From Sunxiuqinia rutila (GTDB lineage: Bacteria; Bacteroidota; Bacteroidia; Bacteroidales; Prolixibacteraceae): a DNA stretch of 64,000 nucleotides. Shown piece after piece: positions 53,029-62,268 of this stretch. Numbering within the stretch: the first letter of the stretch is position 1; every line of letters starts with the position of its first letter. The notes below the pieces were generated by a model, which saw only the letters and a list, made by a program, of their open reading frames with translations, did no database searches and was not told the DNA's origin. The position numbers were made by a program, and so were the translations under genes. The stretch spans positions 158,250 through 222,249 of the forward strand of contig NZ_JBNGOT010000009.1 in NCBI RefSeq assembly GCF_050589705.1, given 5' to 3'.

Positions 53029-54006
53029 TTACTCACTCTCCATGACTGGCATCTTCATTGATCCCAGGTTGGTAATTTTATAGCCCGACATGCTGAATTG
53101 CTTGTTGGCATTGGTGTCAATATCCGTAACACGCATAATTGAGCGTTCGCCGGTCTGGGTATTCTCCGACTCCGACTCCATCACACAACCACCAGGCATG
53201 CCATAGGAATACGTTGCGGCCTGCAACATGGCACTCATGAAATCGCGGGTAACAATCTCTACATCATCACTAACCCAAAAGCTGGCTTTGGTATGATCCT
53301 CCGGATTGTCGTAAAGATATTCTTCGCACCGGTAACCTTGAATGGTCTTTGTCTTGCCTGTCTTTTTCACATAGGGATTCATAGCCCAATCAGTCGTTTC
53401 TACATCCTCCAAGTCGGGGTACTCTCCGCCTTCCGGTAAGGTGCCGGCCTGGTTTTGATCATTAATGCCATACACGATGCCATTCTTTTCACCATCTCCT
53501 TCAGCAAGAATAATCATGGCTTTATTCTCAAAGTCCATGATAAAAGTACCTTGGCCGCGTTCGTCCATGTCTCCACCAATAAATTCGTAAGCAAAGTTTT
53601 TCGATTTCGGATCAACGTAGGTGATAAACTCTCCCTCACTATCTTTCTTCCCATTTTTTTTGTAGGATTCGAAGTGCATTTGAATTTTAGAATCAAACGC
53701 ATAGGTGTCTGCAATGGGCACCGGATCGCCCGACATCCCCATGCCTTTCATCAACTGCTCCAACCTTGCATTTTGTTTATCAACAGAATTTTGAGCGTCC
53801 GAATCATTTGCTGCTTCCTCAAACACTTCATCCAGACTTTCATCTACTTTTTGGTCGACTTTATCATCAACCTTCTTTTCGATTTTGTCTTGAACTTTCT
53901 TACTTAATTTATTCAAAAATCCTTGAGCTGAACTTGCTGTTGTTAGTGCAACAACAAAAAACAGGGTCATCAGCAAGGGAACTAACTTTCTCATAGCAAT
54001 CTTCAT
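53029..54006 (-). CDS. DUF4412 domain protein, secreted
   Basis: A 325-residue protein with a signal peptide (cleaved near SSAQG) and an N-terminal helical, highly charged repeat (KKVQDKIEKKVDDKVDQKVDE), likely a coiled coil. The C-terminal DUF4412 domain has QGYRCEEYLYDNPEDHTKASFWVS, where substrate or cofactor binding is unknown. No function can be named. It stands alone between convergent and co-directional genes. Confidence 0.83.
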   Translation of the reverse strand: MKIAMRKLVPLLMTLFFVVALTTASSAQGFLNKLSKKVQDKIEKKVDDKVDQKVDESLDEVFEEAANDSDAQNSVDKQNARLEQLMKGMGMSGDPVPIADTYAFDSKIQMHFESYKKNGKKDSEGEFITYVDPKSKNFAYEFIGGDMDERGQGTFIMDFENKAMIILAEGDGEKNGIVYGINDQNQAGTLPEGGEYPDLEDVETTDWAMNPYVKKTGKTKTIQGYRCEEYLYDNPEDHTKASFWVSDDVEIVTRDFMSAMLQAATYSYGMPGGCVMESESENTQTGERSIMRVTDIDTNANKQFSMSGYKITNLGSMKMPVMESE

Positions 54007-54097
54007 TTTTGTGTTAAAAAACTAATAAGCTACAAGTTACAACATTCCCGTTGCGCTTTGCAAATAAAAGGGGGAGTTTATTTAGAATAAGACTAAA

Positions 54098-54556
54098 TTA
54101 AGACTTCATTGCCCGATCCATGTCTCGTCTGGCATCTTTTTCCTTCAAGGTGTTCCGTTTATCGTGTGTTTTTTTCCCTTTGGCCAGGCCAATTTCTATT
54201 TTAGCCAGTCCCCGGTCGTTTAAAAACATCCGTAGTGGAATGATGGTCAAGCCACTTTCCTTGATTTTCTTTTGAAGTTTATCAAGCTCTTTTTTGTTCA
54301 ACAGCAGTTTTCGGTCACGCCGGGCTTCATGATTATTGATGTTTCCAAAATCATATTCTGAAATATTCATATTCACCACATAAAGTTCCTGCCGGGTAAA
54401 GCGACAATACGCTTCCCCGATTGAGGCTTTTCCATTCCGGATAGATTTAATTTCGGTGCCAACCAGTTGAATGCCGGCCACAAATTTCTCCAGTATTTCA
54501 TAGTCGAAATAAGCCCGCTTGTTTTTAATATTGATCGTTTGTTTTTTATGCACCAT
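54098..54556 (-). CDS. smpB: SsrA-binding protein SmpB
   Basis: A 152-residue protein from ATG 54556 (the frame extends 13 codons to ATG 54595, but the core begins MVHKKQTINIKNKRAYFDY). Motifs: LVGTEIKSIRNGKASIGEAYC, ELYVVNMNI, and the C-terminal KGKKTHDKR. It delivers tmRNA to stalled ribosomes. Its start overlaps the stop of the upstream Yip1 gene by 11 bases. The tmRNA gene itself is not in this window. Confidence 0.94.
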   Translation of the reverse strand: MVHKKQTINIKNKRAYFDYEILEKFVAGIQLVGTEIKSIRNGKASIGEAYCRFTRQELYVVNMNISEYDFGNINNHEARRDRKLLLNKKELDKLQKKIKESGLTIIPLRMFLNDRGLAKIEIGLAKGKKTHDKRNTLKEKDARRDMDRAMKS

Positions 54557-55130
54557 AACCGTAGAATGCTTGTAATAATTTCCAACTAAACACATTCAGA
54601 AGGATGAAGATAAGAAAAATCAACAGCAAGCCCAGCATCGTATAACGATTCTGATTTTCAGGCAACAGATTCAGACTTCCCTTTACCCCTTGAACAAATA
54701 AAAATATACCATACAATCCCAGTACACTTAAAACATACAGCCCGGGAAAAAGTCCGGTAATAAAAGAAACAATCAGAAAAGGCAAAAAGGAATAGCCGAC
54801 CAAACGACTTACCACCAGCTTATTCTTTACAGCACCAACACTGGTCAACAACTCATTGAGCAAATAGACCGACAAAAAGTATTGCAGAATATAACTGACT
54901 ACTTCCCGAACCGATTTGGCTACCGCGTAACTAAACAAAATCTCGCTTCCCTTAATGAGTTCTCCTATAAATACCGCTAAGCCAACCAGCAGTACCAGTG
55001 GTAAAAAGTAATCCTTAAAAATGGCTTCCGCTTTAATTTCCTCTTTTTCCTCCTGCCAAAACTTCGTTGGTTCAACCAATACGCTAAGGCATGTTTGAAA
55101 AAGCTGGCGATATCGTTCTTTAAAATCCAT
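54546..55130 (-). CDS. Yip1 family membrane protein
   Basis: About 194 residues from ATG 55130 (MDFKERYRQLFQ). The longer frame to 55271 would overlap the divergent miaA start and is not used. There are five membrane segments; the N-terminal soluble stretch has a VEPTKFWQEEKEE pattern typical of the Yip1 domain in Bacteroidota. The function is unknown. It is encoded immediately before smpB. Confidence 0.8.
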   Translation of the reverse strand: MDFKERYRQLFQTCLSVLVEPTKFWQEEKEEIKAEAIFKDYFLPLVLLVGLAVFIGELIKGSEILFSYAVAKSVREVVSYILQYFLSVYLLNELLTSVGAVKNKLVVSRLVGYSFLPFLIVSFITGLFPGLYVLSVLGLYGIFLFVQGVKGSLNLLPENQNRYTMLGLLLIFLIFILLNVFSWKLLQAFYGYGA

Positions 55131-55189
55131 AATTTCTGGTTTTGCGTCACAAAAATACATTATTTTGTAAACCTTAATGACAAATATCG

Positions 55190-56116
55190 ATGAAACAGCG
55201 AAAATATCAAATGTTAACCATCCTCGGACCGACAGCTTCGGGAAAAACCACGGTAGCTGCCCATGCAGCAAAACAACTTGACGGAGAGATCATTTCAGCC
55301 GATTCACGTCAAATTTACCGGGGCATGGATCTTGGTACCGGGAAGGATTACGAAGACTACGAAATTGACGGTCAGCAAATTCCTTACCACTTGATTGACA
55401 TTGTTGATGCGGGATTTGAATACAACGTTTACCTGTTTCACAACGCTTTTTTAGCGGCCTACAACGATATTACCCAACGCGGAAAATTTCCGGTTTTATG
55501 TGGCGGTAGTGGTCTGTACATTGAGGCGGTCTTAAATAATTATCAATTAATCCAGGTGCCCAAAAACCACGAACTTCGGAAAACGCTAGACCCAAAGAGC
55601 CTGGAAGAACTGGAACACGTGCTGAAAGCGCTAAAGCCGGAATTGCACAACACCACCGACCTGGAAAACCGACGTCGGGTCATTCGGGCCATTGAAATTG
55701 AGACTTACCTGCAGGAAAATCCGGAGCTTAGCAACGACATGCCTGAAATAAACAGCTTGGTTGTTGGGGTAAAGTACGACCGGGAACACCGTAGGAACCG
55801 GATTACCGAACGGCTGAAGCAACGCCTGGAAGATGGCATGCTTGACGAAGTTCAGCGCTTGCTGGACAAAGGGCTCACGCCTGAACAACTCACCTACTAC
55901 GGGTTGGAATACAAATACCTGACCCTGCACCTGATTGGCGAGCTAAGCTATAACGAAATGTTTACCAAGCTTGAAATCGCCATTCACCAGTTTGCCAAGC
56001 GGCAAATGACCTGGTTCAGACGCATGGAAAAACACGGCACGCCCATTCATTGGCTGGATGGCTTTATGCCCCTGGACGAAAAGGTTGCCCGGATTCAGGA
56101 GTTGCTCGAAAGCTAA
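55190..56116 (+). CDS. miaA: tRNA dimethylallyltransferase
   Basis: A 308-residue enzyme with P-loop GPTASGKTT, the conserved ISADSRQIYRGMDLGTG (catalytic Asp in DSRQ), and the C-terminal HQFAKRQMTWFRRM. It adds dimethylallyl groups to A37 of tRNAs reading U-starting codons. It is divergent from the Yip1-smpB pair and convergent with the thioesterase. Bacteroidota often carry two MiaA paralogues; the DLGTGKDYEDY stretch marks the variant here (inference). Confidence 0.92.
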   Translation: MKQRKYQMLTILGPTASGKTTVAAHAAKQLDGEIISADSRQIYRGMDLGTGKDYEDYEIDGQQIPYHLIDIVDAGFEYNVYLFHNAFLAAYNDITQRGKFPVLCGGSGLYIEAVLNNYQLIQVPKNHELRKTLDPKSLEELEHVLKALKPELHNTTDLENRRRVIRAIEIETYLQENPELSNDMPEINSLVVGVKYDREHRRNRITERLKQRLEDGMLDEVQRLLDKGLTPEQLTYYGLEYKYLTLHLIGELSYNEMFTKLEIAIHQFAKRQMTWFRRMEKHGTPIHWLDGFMPLDEKVARIQELLES

Positions 56117-56122
56117 GCAGCC

Positions 56123-56863
56123 CTATTGCTGACGCTGGCGCCAATGCGTCAGCAGGCTGCACAGCTCAAGGCCGTCCGACTCACGAACGATGGTGGAGCT
56201 ATAAGATGAATCGCTTACCGGCACGGTATCAACAGCCAGCTTGTCGCCTGCCAGCCCCTCTTTGAGGTAGTTAACCTCCAGCTGAGCTAATTCAAAGGTA
56301 TTCAGGAAATCAATCCCAAAGCCATCCAAGACCCGCTCCAGGTATTTGACGCTGTTAAAATGCTTATTCACATCCAGGTCGCTGAATAAAACCGGTTGAA
56401 AGCTTAATTCGCCGGAACGGGCATGCGGCTTAACCCGCTTCGGATTCCGGCAAACATTCGGCACTTCCAGCCGAGGAAACGAATTCCGCAAATCACGCAA
56501 GCGGAAGATACGTCGGTTCTCCAAATTCAGAATGAGCCAGGCAGTACTTGCCCGCAACAACACCTCTTGTTGCTCATTTTCAAGAATAAATTCGCGGTAA
56601 GCATACATTCCGTCGGTACCCGATGACCAGGTATTCAGCGTAATCTGATCTTGCCATTCCGGGTATTTTTCAATCTCAAAATAAACCCGCGACAACACCC
56701 AAAACATATTGTTGCTCTTCAAATCTTCGTAGCCCCACTCCATGACCTGCGCATGTGCCCAGGCTGCTTCCAGCATCACATTAAAAAGTGAGGTAACTGA
56801 TGCTTGCGCATGTTGATTGGTGTGATAGGCTCCAATGGCTATTTGCTGCGTGTATTTATTCAT
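56123..56863 (-). CDS. Acyl-ACP thioesterase (FatA/FatB-like)
   Basis: About 246 residues from ATG 56863 (MNKYTQQIAIGAYHTNQH; the longer frame starts with TTG). It has two hot-dog domains with the plant-type motifs WVLSRVYFEIEKYPEWQDQI and SDLDVNKHFNSVKYLER, the latter holding the catalytic Asn-His. It releases fatty acids from acyl carrier protein. It is convergent with miaA, 6 bases apart. Confidence 0.9.
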   Translation of the reverse strand: MNKYTQQIAIGAYHTNQHAQASVTSLFNVMLEAAWAHAQVMEWGYEDLKSNNMFWVLSRVYFEIEKYPEWQDQITLNTWSSGTDGMYAYREFILENEQQEVLLRASTAWLILNLENRRIFRLRDLRNSFPRLEVPNVCRNPKRVKPHARSGELSFQPVLFSDLDVNKHFNSVKYLERVLDGFGIDFLNTFELAQLEVNYLKEGLAGDKLAVDTVPVSDSSYSSTIVRESDGLELCSLLTHWRQRQQ

Positions 56864-56958
56864 GAATTGGCTTTTTTTAAACTTTTGGACAAATCTATTG
56901 TTCAATTTTTGAAAATAAAGAAGCTTTTGCGACTTTTGCGAAAATTTTCCCCAACAAT

Positions 56959-57732
56959 ATGAGTGATATTATAATTAAAACACCTGAACAGATCGACGGA
57001 ATTAGAAAAAGCAGTCAACTGGCTGGTCAATCATTGATCATGATTGAAGAGTTTGTAAAACCAGGGGTAAGCACCGAGTTTTTGAATAACAAAATTCAGG
57101 AATTCATCCATGACCATGGAGCCATTTCGGCTACTGTAGGCTACAATGGCTATCCTAAAGCCACCTGCATATCACTCAATGAGGTTGTTTGCCACGGAAT
57201 TCCAAGTGCGGACCAGATTTTAAAAGAAGGCGACATTTTAAACATCGATGTTACCACCATTCTGAATGGGTACTATGGTGACACCAGTAAAATGTATGCG
57301 GTAGGCGAAATTTCAGCCAAAGCCCAACGACTGATTGATGTCAGCAAACATTGTCTTGACCTGGGCATCCAGCAGGTTAAACCCGGCAATTACGTTGGAA
57401 ACATCGGCTTCGTGATTGGCCGCTATGCCAAAGCGCAAAAATTCAGCGTGGTGTATGAATTCTGCGGTCATGGTGTTGGCATTGATTTTCATGAAGCCCC
57501 ACAAGTTGACCACATTGCCCGCAAAAACACCGGCGATATTATGCGTCCGGGCATGACTTTCACCATTGAACCCATGATTAACGAAGGACGGGCTACCACT
57601 CGCGTAGACAAAAATGATGGCTGGACAGCCCGCACCAGCGATGGCAAATTGTCGGCTCAGTTCGAACATACCATTCTGGTGACCGATGATGGTTACGAGG
57701 TATTATCAGACGTACTGGGCGATTACAAGTAA
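56959..57732 (+). CDS. map: Methionine aminopeptidase, type I
   Basis: A 257-residue enzyme with metal ligands in DVTTILNGYYGD, HGVGIDFHEAPQV, FTIEPMINEG and QFEHTILVT. It removes N-terminal methionine from new proteins. The start is 95 bases from the divergent thioesterase start, so a shared promoter region is likely. Confidence 0.96.
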   Translation: MSDIIIKTPEQIDGIRKSSQLAGQSLIMIEEFVKPGVSTEFLNNKIQEFIHDHGAISATVGYNGYPKATCISLNEVVCHGIPSADQILKEGDILNIDVTTILNGYYGDTSKMYAVGEISAKAQRLIDVSKHCLDLGIQQVKPGNYVGNIGFVIGRYAKAQKFSVVYEFCGHGVGIDFHEAPQVDHIARKNTGDIMRPGMTFTIEPMINEGRATTRVDKNDGWTARTSDGKLSAQFEHTILVTDDGYEVLSDVLGDYK

Positions 57733-57813
57733 AGCACCCAATTAAAAAATAGTTTCCCGTAGTGCATTAGTTTGCTGAATTGGCTATTTTAGTGTGACAA
57801 AAACACACGCAAC

Positions 57814-59121
57814 GTGAGCAAACTCTTGAATTACTACTTAAAACTATTTATTTTCAACATTGACGACAGTTCCTACGAACGGCTGGAGGAAAAGAAAAGA
57901 AGCATTCTGCTCCATTTTTTCTTCTACCTGTTCTTCCTGTCCATGGGCGCATTCCTGTTTAGCAATTTCTATAAAAAGACCTATACCACAGCGCTTTTCA
58001 ATGGCACGGCTTTACTTGCAGGGGGATTAACCTTCTGGCTTTTGAAAAAGAAAAAAAGCAGTGTTGTGCCATCCGTCATCTTTGTGTTTATCATCTCGGT
58101 CATCAGTACTTATTTCTTTCTGACCGGTGGACACAACAAATCCGGAGTGGCCTTTGCCCTGATGCTTCCTCTGCCGGTTATCCTCATTTTGGGGAAAGAA
58201 CGTGGCATTATCGCCCTCGCCTTGTTTTTCCTGAGCAATACCCTGGCCTATTATTTTTTCCAGAGCGAGCCGTGGTGCCCCAATTACAACTTCAGCCTGA
58301 TTTGTCGCTTATCAATTGTTTTCCTGTTCATCTCGGTCATCGCCTTTGCCAACGAGTTTATCTTTGAGGTGCTCTACACCCGGCTCGAGAAGTTGTCGAC
58401 CTCACTGAGAGTCAGCCAGCAGAAGTTCAAGGATCTGGCCATCAATAAGGAAAAGTTCCTGTCCATCATTTCGCACGACCTGAGCGACCACGTGGGTAGT
58501 TTTATGGCTATTTCATCGCTGCTGAATGAACAGTACGATGAACTGCCCAAAGAAGAGCGCATAAAGTTAATCAAGAACATGGCGATTGTTTCGAAAAACA
58601 ATTACAAGTTGCTGCACGACCTATTGACCTGGTCAACCGTGCAGAGGGATCATATTCCCTACTCGCCCAAACCGTTCAAGCTCGAAAAGATCTACCGCGA
58701 AGTTATTGAGTTGTTCAACCCTTTGCTGGAAGAAAAACAATTGTCAATCTTTCTAAAAATGAAGAGTAACTCCGAGCTGTTTGCCGACTACCACATGACC
58801 AGCGCCATTCTGCGCAACCTGGTTTCCAATGCCATTAAGTTTTCCCAACCAGGTGGTGAAATCCGGATCTCGGCCAAAGAACGAGACGATATGATGGTCA
58901 TCACCGTCAGCGACCAGGGAATAGGCATGAGCAAGGAAGCACTGATGCGCTTCAACTCCTCGCTCTCCTTTTCGGAACCCGGAACCATGCAGGAACCCGG
59001 AACCGGCATAGGCCTGATACTGACGAAGGAATTTGTACAGAAAAACGAAGGCCGCATTTATATTGACAGTACGCCTGGCAAAGGAACGAAAGTGAGTTTC
59101 ACCCTGCCCTTGGTTGACTAA
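57814..59121 (+). CDS. Sensor histidine kinase with a multi-pass membrane sensor
   Basis: A 435-residue kinase with a GTG start at 57814. The first about 190 residues hold six membrane segments, then a coiled-coil linker, a HisKA helix (SIISHDLSDHVGSFMAIS) and an ATPase domain (LVSNAIKFSQPGGE near 335, SDQGIGMSKE and GTGIGLILTKEF). It has no receiver domain and no adjacent response regulator. The usual H-box Arg/Lys-Ser-Pro (HDLRSP) is replaced by HDLSDH; related Bacteroidota kinases share this variant, so loss of activity is not implied. Confidence 0.9.
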   Translation: MSKLLNYYLKLFIFNIDDSSYERLEEKKRSILLHFFFYLFFLSMGAFLFSNFYKKTYTTALFNGTALLAGGLTFWLLKKKKSSVVPSVIFVFIISVISTYFFLTGGHNKSGVAFALMLPLPVILILGKERGIIALALFFLSNTLAYYFFQSEPWCPNYNFSLICRLSIVFLFISVIAFANEFIFEVLYTRLEKLSTSLRVSQQKFKDLAINKEKFLSIISHDLSDHVGSFMAISSLLNEQYDELPKEERIKLIKNMAIVSKNNYKLLHDLLTWSTVQRDHIPYSPKPFKLEKIYREVIELFNPLLEEKQLSIFLKMKSNSELFADYHMTSAILRNLVSNAIKFSQPGGEIRISAKERDDMMVITVSDQGIGMSKEALMRFNSSLSFSEPGTMQEPGTGIGLILTKEFVQKNEGRIYIDSTPGKGTKVSFTLPLVD

Positions 59122-59435
59122 CAGTTGTTTGTTTTCAGTTGTCAGTGCATCAACCGCAAGAGCTCCGAGTCTGTTGCTGAACAAAGCTCCAAAGTACATG
59201 TGCCAATCAGGCCCAAAAGATGGTCAACCGTCAATGGCTAAATGGTCAATTCCCTTTTCCGGTTGTCAAGGCCTCAATCAGGCTGAAGGGCAAAAGGCCC
59301 ATTGAATGTCGACCAATGACAAGTAATGACCATTAACTTCCTTCTGCCTGCAAACTACTGCCTGTCTCCTTTTATCCGCTTTCCATTCCGCACAAGAGCG
59401 ATAAATTTTATCTTTGCTGCAAAAAGCATTGAACC
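59122..59435. other. Intergenic region with short dispersed-repeat-like sequence
   Basis: 314 bases with no coding frame. Stretches such as TTTCAGTTGTCAGT and CCGGTTGTCAAGG resemble the low-complexity fragments around 62395-62420. A TATCTTTG element at 59409-59416 fits the -7 box of the following GroES-like gene, 20 bases before its ATG; no paired -33 TTG is seen. Confidence 0.45.
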
Positions 59436-59819
59436 ATGCCACTAATAATTGAAGAAAAAGATCTGAACAAATTCATCATGGTGGGCGACCGTGTTTTAGT
59501 TAAACCCAAAAGCCCGCAAAACAAAACCAAAACAGGTTTATACCTTCCCCCCACAGTTCAGGAGAACGAGAAAGTCCAAAGCGGCTACATTGTGAAAGTT
59601 GGGCCAGGCTATCCCATTCCGGCCATGACCGATAATGACGAGCCCTGGAAAGAACAAAAAGAAGAGGTTAAGTACGTTCCCTTGCAAGCCAGTGTAGGCG
59701 ATTTGGCCATTTACTTAGCCAAAAGCGGCTTCGAAATTGAATTCAACAAAGAAAAATACATCATTCTGCCACACGCATCTATTCTGATGATTATTCGGGA
59801 CGAAGATCTACTGAAATAA
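59436..59819 (+). CDS. GroES-family co-chaperone-like protein
   Basis: A 127-residue protein with a chaperonin-10 fold: VGDRVLVKPKSPQ, NKTKTGLYLPPTVQ and SGYIVKVGPGYP match the GroES strands, followed by an unusual insertion (about 70-95, with NDEPWKEQKEEVKYVPLQ). It is about 35 residues longer than GroES, and no groEL gene is adjacent, so this is a paralogue rather than the housekeeping groS. Whether it caps GroEL is unknown. Confidence 0.82.
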   Translation: MPLIIEEKDLNKFIMVGDRVLVKPKSPQNKTKTGLYLPPTVQENEKVQSGYIVKVGPGYPIPAMTDNDEPWKEQKEEVKYVPLQASVGDLAIYLAKSGFEIEFNKEKYIILPHASILMIIRDEDLLK

Positions 59820-60002
59820 CTTCGAATTGAAATTTGAAGTTTGCTAAGTCTTTCAAAAAATGACGATTTGTAAATATATCTTTAACTTGAATTTCAAATT
59901 GAAAGAAGACCTCTCGCAAACCAAGTTTTTTTAATAAATTGCATGCGTTTTTGTCACAAACAAAACGATTGAACAATTTTTAAAACAGTTAAATCATTTA
60001 AT

Positions 60003-61295
60003 ATGAATCCACAAGCTGAGGAATTAAACAAAATTATTCAAGCGAAAAATCCAGTTATTTACGACCTTTTGTCGGAAAAAGGAAAAAATATTTTCTTCCC
60101 AAAAAAAGGAATCCTTGGGCAGACTGCCGATGCTAAAGGAACCAAAATCAATGCAACCATTGGAGCGGCTGTCGAAGACAATGGCACTCCTATGCGATTG
60201 AACAGCATTGAATCGAACGTAAAGCTCGATCCATCATTGGTTTTCCCTTATGCGCCAAGTTTTGGACGTCCGGACATCCGCGCCAAATGGCAAAGCATGA
60301 TTTTTGAGAAGAACCCTTCACTACAAAATAAAACAATAAGCTTACCGGTTGTTACCAATGCTTTAACACACGGTGTAAGCATGGCTGGATACTTGTTTGT
60401 TGACGAAGGTGAAAAAGTACTGGTTCCCGATTTGTTTTGGGGAAACTACAACCTGATTCTGAATCATGCCTATGGCGCTGAGCTGAGCAAATTCAACCTG
60501 TTTAAAGATGGTGGATTCGACCTCGACGCCTTCAAAGCCAAGTTGGCTGAAGACGGCATTGGTAAGAAAGTGCTGATTTTGAACTTCCCCAACAACCCAA
60601 CCGGGTACACCCCAACCATTGAAGAGCAAAAAGGCATTGTTGCCATCATTAAAGAATCAGCCGAGCAAGGCAACAAAATCGTGGTTTTCTCCGACGATGC
60701 TTACTTCGGTTTGGTTTACGAAGAAGGTATTGAGCAGGAAAGCATCTTCGCCCAGCTGAGCGATTTGCACGAAAATGTGTTGGCTCTGAAAATTGACGGA
60801 CCAACCAAAGAAGACTACGTTTGGGGATTCCGTGTTGGTTTTATGACTTACGGCGTAAAAGGTGGCGATGCCGAATTGTACACCGCCCTGGAAGCCAAAA
60901 CAGCAGGAGCTGTGCGTGGAAACATTTCCAACGCCGCCAACATTTCACAATCGTTGTTGCTGAGCGCCTTTGAAAATGAAGCCTACCAGGCTCAGAAAGC
61001 GGAGAAGTTCGAGATTATGAACAAACGTTACCACGCCGTAAAAGAAGCGTTGAACGACGATAAATACAGCGAATACTTTACGGCACTGCCTTACAACTCG
61101 GGCTATTTCATGTGCGTTCAGCTGGCCGAAGGGCTGGATGGCGAACAGGTTCGTAAAATCCTGATTGAGAAATACAGCATCGGAATCATTAACCTGAACA
61201 ATGTGATTCGTGTCGCTTTCTCGGCCATGGCTGCTTCGGATGCGAAAGAATTGTTCGAGGGCATTTACAATGCATGTAAAGACTCAAAACAATAA
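60003..61295 (+). CDS. Class I/II aminotransferase (PLP)
   Basis: A 430-residue fold-type I PLP enzyme. Motifs: NFPNNPTGYTPT, VFSDDAYFGLVYEE, the PLP-Lys in DGPTKEDYVWGFRVG, and the C-terminal substrate Arg in NNVIRVAFSAM. The N-terminus lacks the usual short helix of AspC, and the exact amino donor is not clear; aromatic or branched-chain amino acids are possible. It stands alone with a terminator behind it. Confidence 0.88.
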   Translation: MNPQAEELNKIIQAKNPVIYDLLSEKGKNIFFPKKGILGQTADAKGTKINATIGAAVEDNGTPMRLNSIESNVKLDPSLVFPYAPSFGRPDIRAKWQSMIFEKNPSLQNKTISLPVVTNALTHGVSMAGYLFVDEGEKVLVPDLFWGNYNLILNHAYGAELSKFNLFKDGGFDLDAFKAKLAEDGIGKKVLILNFPNNPTGYTPTIEEQKGIVAIIKESAEQGNKIVVFSDDAYFGLVYEEGIEQESIFAQLSDLHENVLALKIDGPTKEDYVWGFRVGFMTYGVKGGDAELYTALEAKTAGAVRGNISNAANISQSLLLSAFENEAYQAQKAEKFEIMNKRYHAVKEALNDDKYSEYFTALPYNSGYFMCVQLAEGLDGEQVRKILIEKYSIGIINLNNVIRVAFSAMAASDAKELFEGIYNACKDSKQ

Positions 61296-61326
61296 GTTGA
61301 AAGATTATTCCATTGAAGATAACTCC

Positions 61327-61364
61327 AAAGGCTGTTCAGCAATGAACGGCCTTTTGTTTTTTTT
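61327..61364 (+). terminator. Rho-independent terminator after the aminotransferase gene
   Basis: AAAGGCTGTTC pairs with GAACGGCCTTT across a 6-base loop and runs into TTTTGTTTTTTTT. It is 30 bases past the stop codon. Confidence 0.8.
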
Positions 61365-61387
61365 AAGATGAGCCGAATGAATGCCGG

Positions 61388-61882
61388 CTAATAACCGATC
61401 TTCCCGTGAATCTCATCAATAGCAATCCGCAGTACTTCCATTTTTGCCGAAGCCGCATGGGCTTTCAGTAATTTGGATTGAATGACCGATTTCTTTTCCT
61501 CCAGATGATTTAAAAGCACCTGCATGCCTGCCTGCTTTTCTTCCGGGTCGTCCACCACCTGAATCGTTCCCCAAAACACCACCGACCGGTACGCATGGCT
61601 GCACTCATCCGGCACATAGCCCCCATCTTCAATCACCGTAGCACACACGGCAGGGTTACTCTTTATAAAATCCAGTTTCAGTCCTTTTTTGGCGGTATGG
61701 ACATAAAGCGTTTGCCGCCCGGGGTCGTAGCCGTAGCTCAGGGTAACGATGTACGGCTCATTCCCGCGACACAAAGCCAGGGTCACAAACTTGCCCTGTT
61801 GCAGAATTTCATCCAGATCACCGCGCGAAGTCAGCTCCTGACTTGGGCGGTTTTTCAAATGATATTTTGCTCCCTCGCTCAT
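61388..61882 (-). CDS. Pyridoxamine 5'-phosphate oxidase family protein
   Basis: A 164-residue FMN-binding split-barrel protein with LQQGKFVTLALCRGNEPYIVTL, LYVHTAKKGLKLDFIKSN and YRSVVFWGTIQVVDD. It resembles the NimA-type and general stress protein 26 group of flavin-binding proteins; the true reaction is not known. Its start is coupled to the upstream membrane gene by a 4-base overlap (61879-61882). Confidence 0.82.
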   Translation of the reverse strand: MSEGAKYHLKNRPSQELTSRGDLDEILQQGKFVTLALCRGNEPYIVTLSYGYDPGRQTLYVHTAKKGLKLDFIKSNPAVCATVIEDGGYVPDECSHAYRSVVFWGTIQVVDDPEEKQAGMQVLLNHLEEKKSVIQSKLLKAHAASAKMEVLRIAIDEIHGKIGY

Positions 61883-62268
61883 CCGATTCGTTGTAACTCA
61901 TACACCATAAAAAACAAGCCCAAGCCCAGGGCTACCAAAAGTATACTCACCCGCTTGCCCCATACCGACTGCATGCGCCCCAGCACAAAGGCTACCACCG
62001 ACACCGCCCCGGAAACCACCAAGCCCGCGAAAAAAGCCCGTGCTTTCACTTCTGCCGGAACAGCATCGCCCGGAGCCAGTTCAGGCACCACCAACTGACC
62101 ACTGCTTAATACCCACAGGGCAAACAGAGCCAGCACCAAAAAAGTACCTTGCCCCAATTGCAGGAACAGCTGCCGTTTTTCAATCCACGAATAAATAATC
62201 AATCCAATTGCTAAAAACAGCACCCATTGCGAGCTGGTTGTCAGCGTTAAAAAAGCTTGTCGGTCCAT
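61879..62268 (-). CDS. Small four-helix membrane protein, unknown function
   Basis: A 129-residue protein with four likely membrane segments (VLFLAIGLIIYSWI, FLVLALFALWVL, AFFAGLVVSGAVSVVAFVLG and VSILLVALGLGLFFMVY). No domain family is recognised with confidence. Its stop overlaps the start of the oxidase-family gene by 4 bases, suggesting a shared role or a shared transcript. Confidence 0.72.
   Translation of the reverse strand: MDRQAFLTLTTSSQWVLFLAIGLIIYSWIEKRQLFLQLGQGTFLVLALFALWVLSSGQLVVPELAPGDAVPAEVKARAFFAGLVVSGAVSVVAFVLGRMQSVWGKRVSILLVALGLGLFFMVYELQRIG

Noticed and set aside
55131..55271. N-terminal extension of the Yip1 protein over the miaA start
   Set aside because: The region overlaps the divergent miaA coding start and promoter, and the Yip1 domain starts at MDFKERY.
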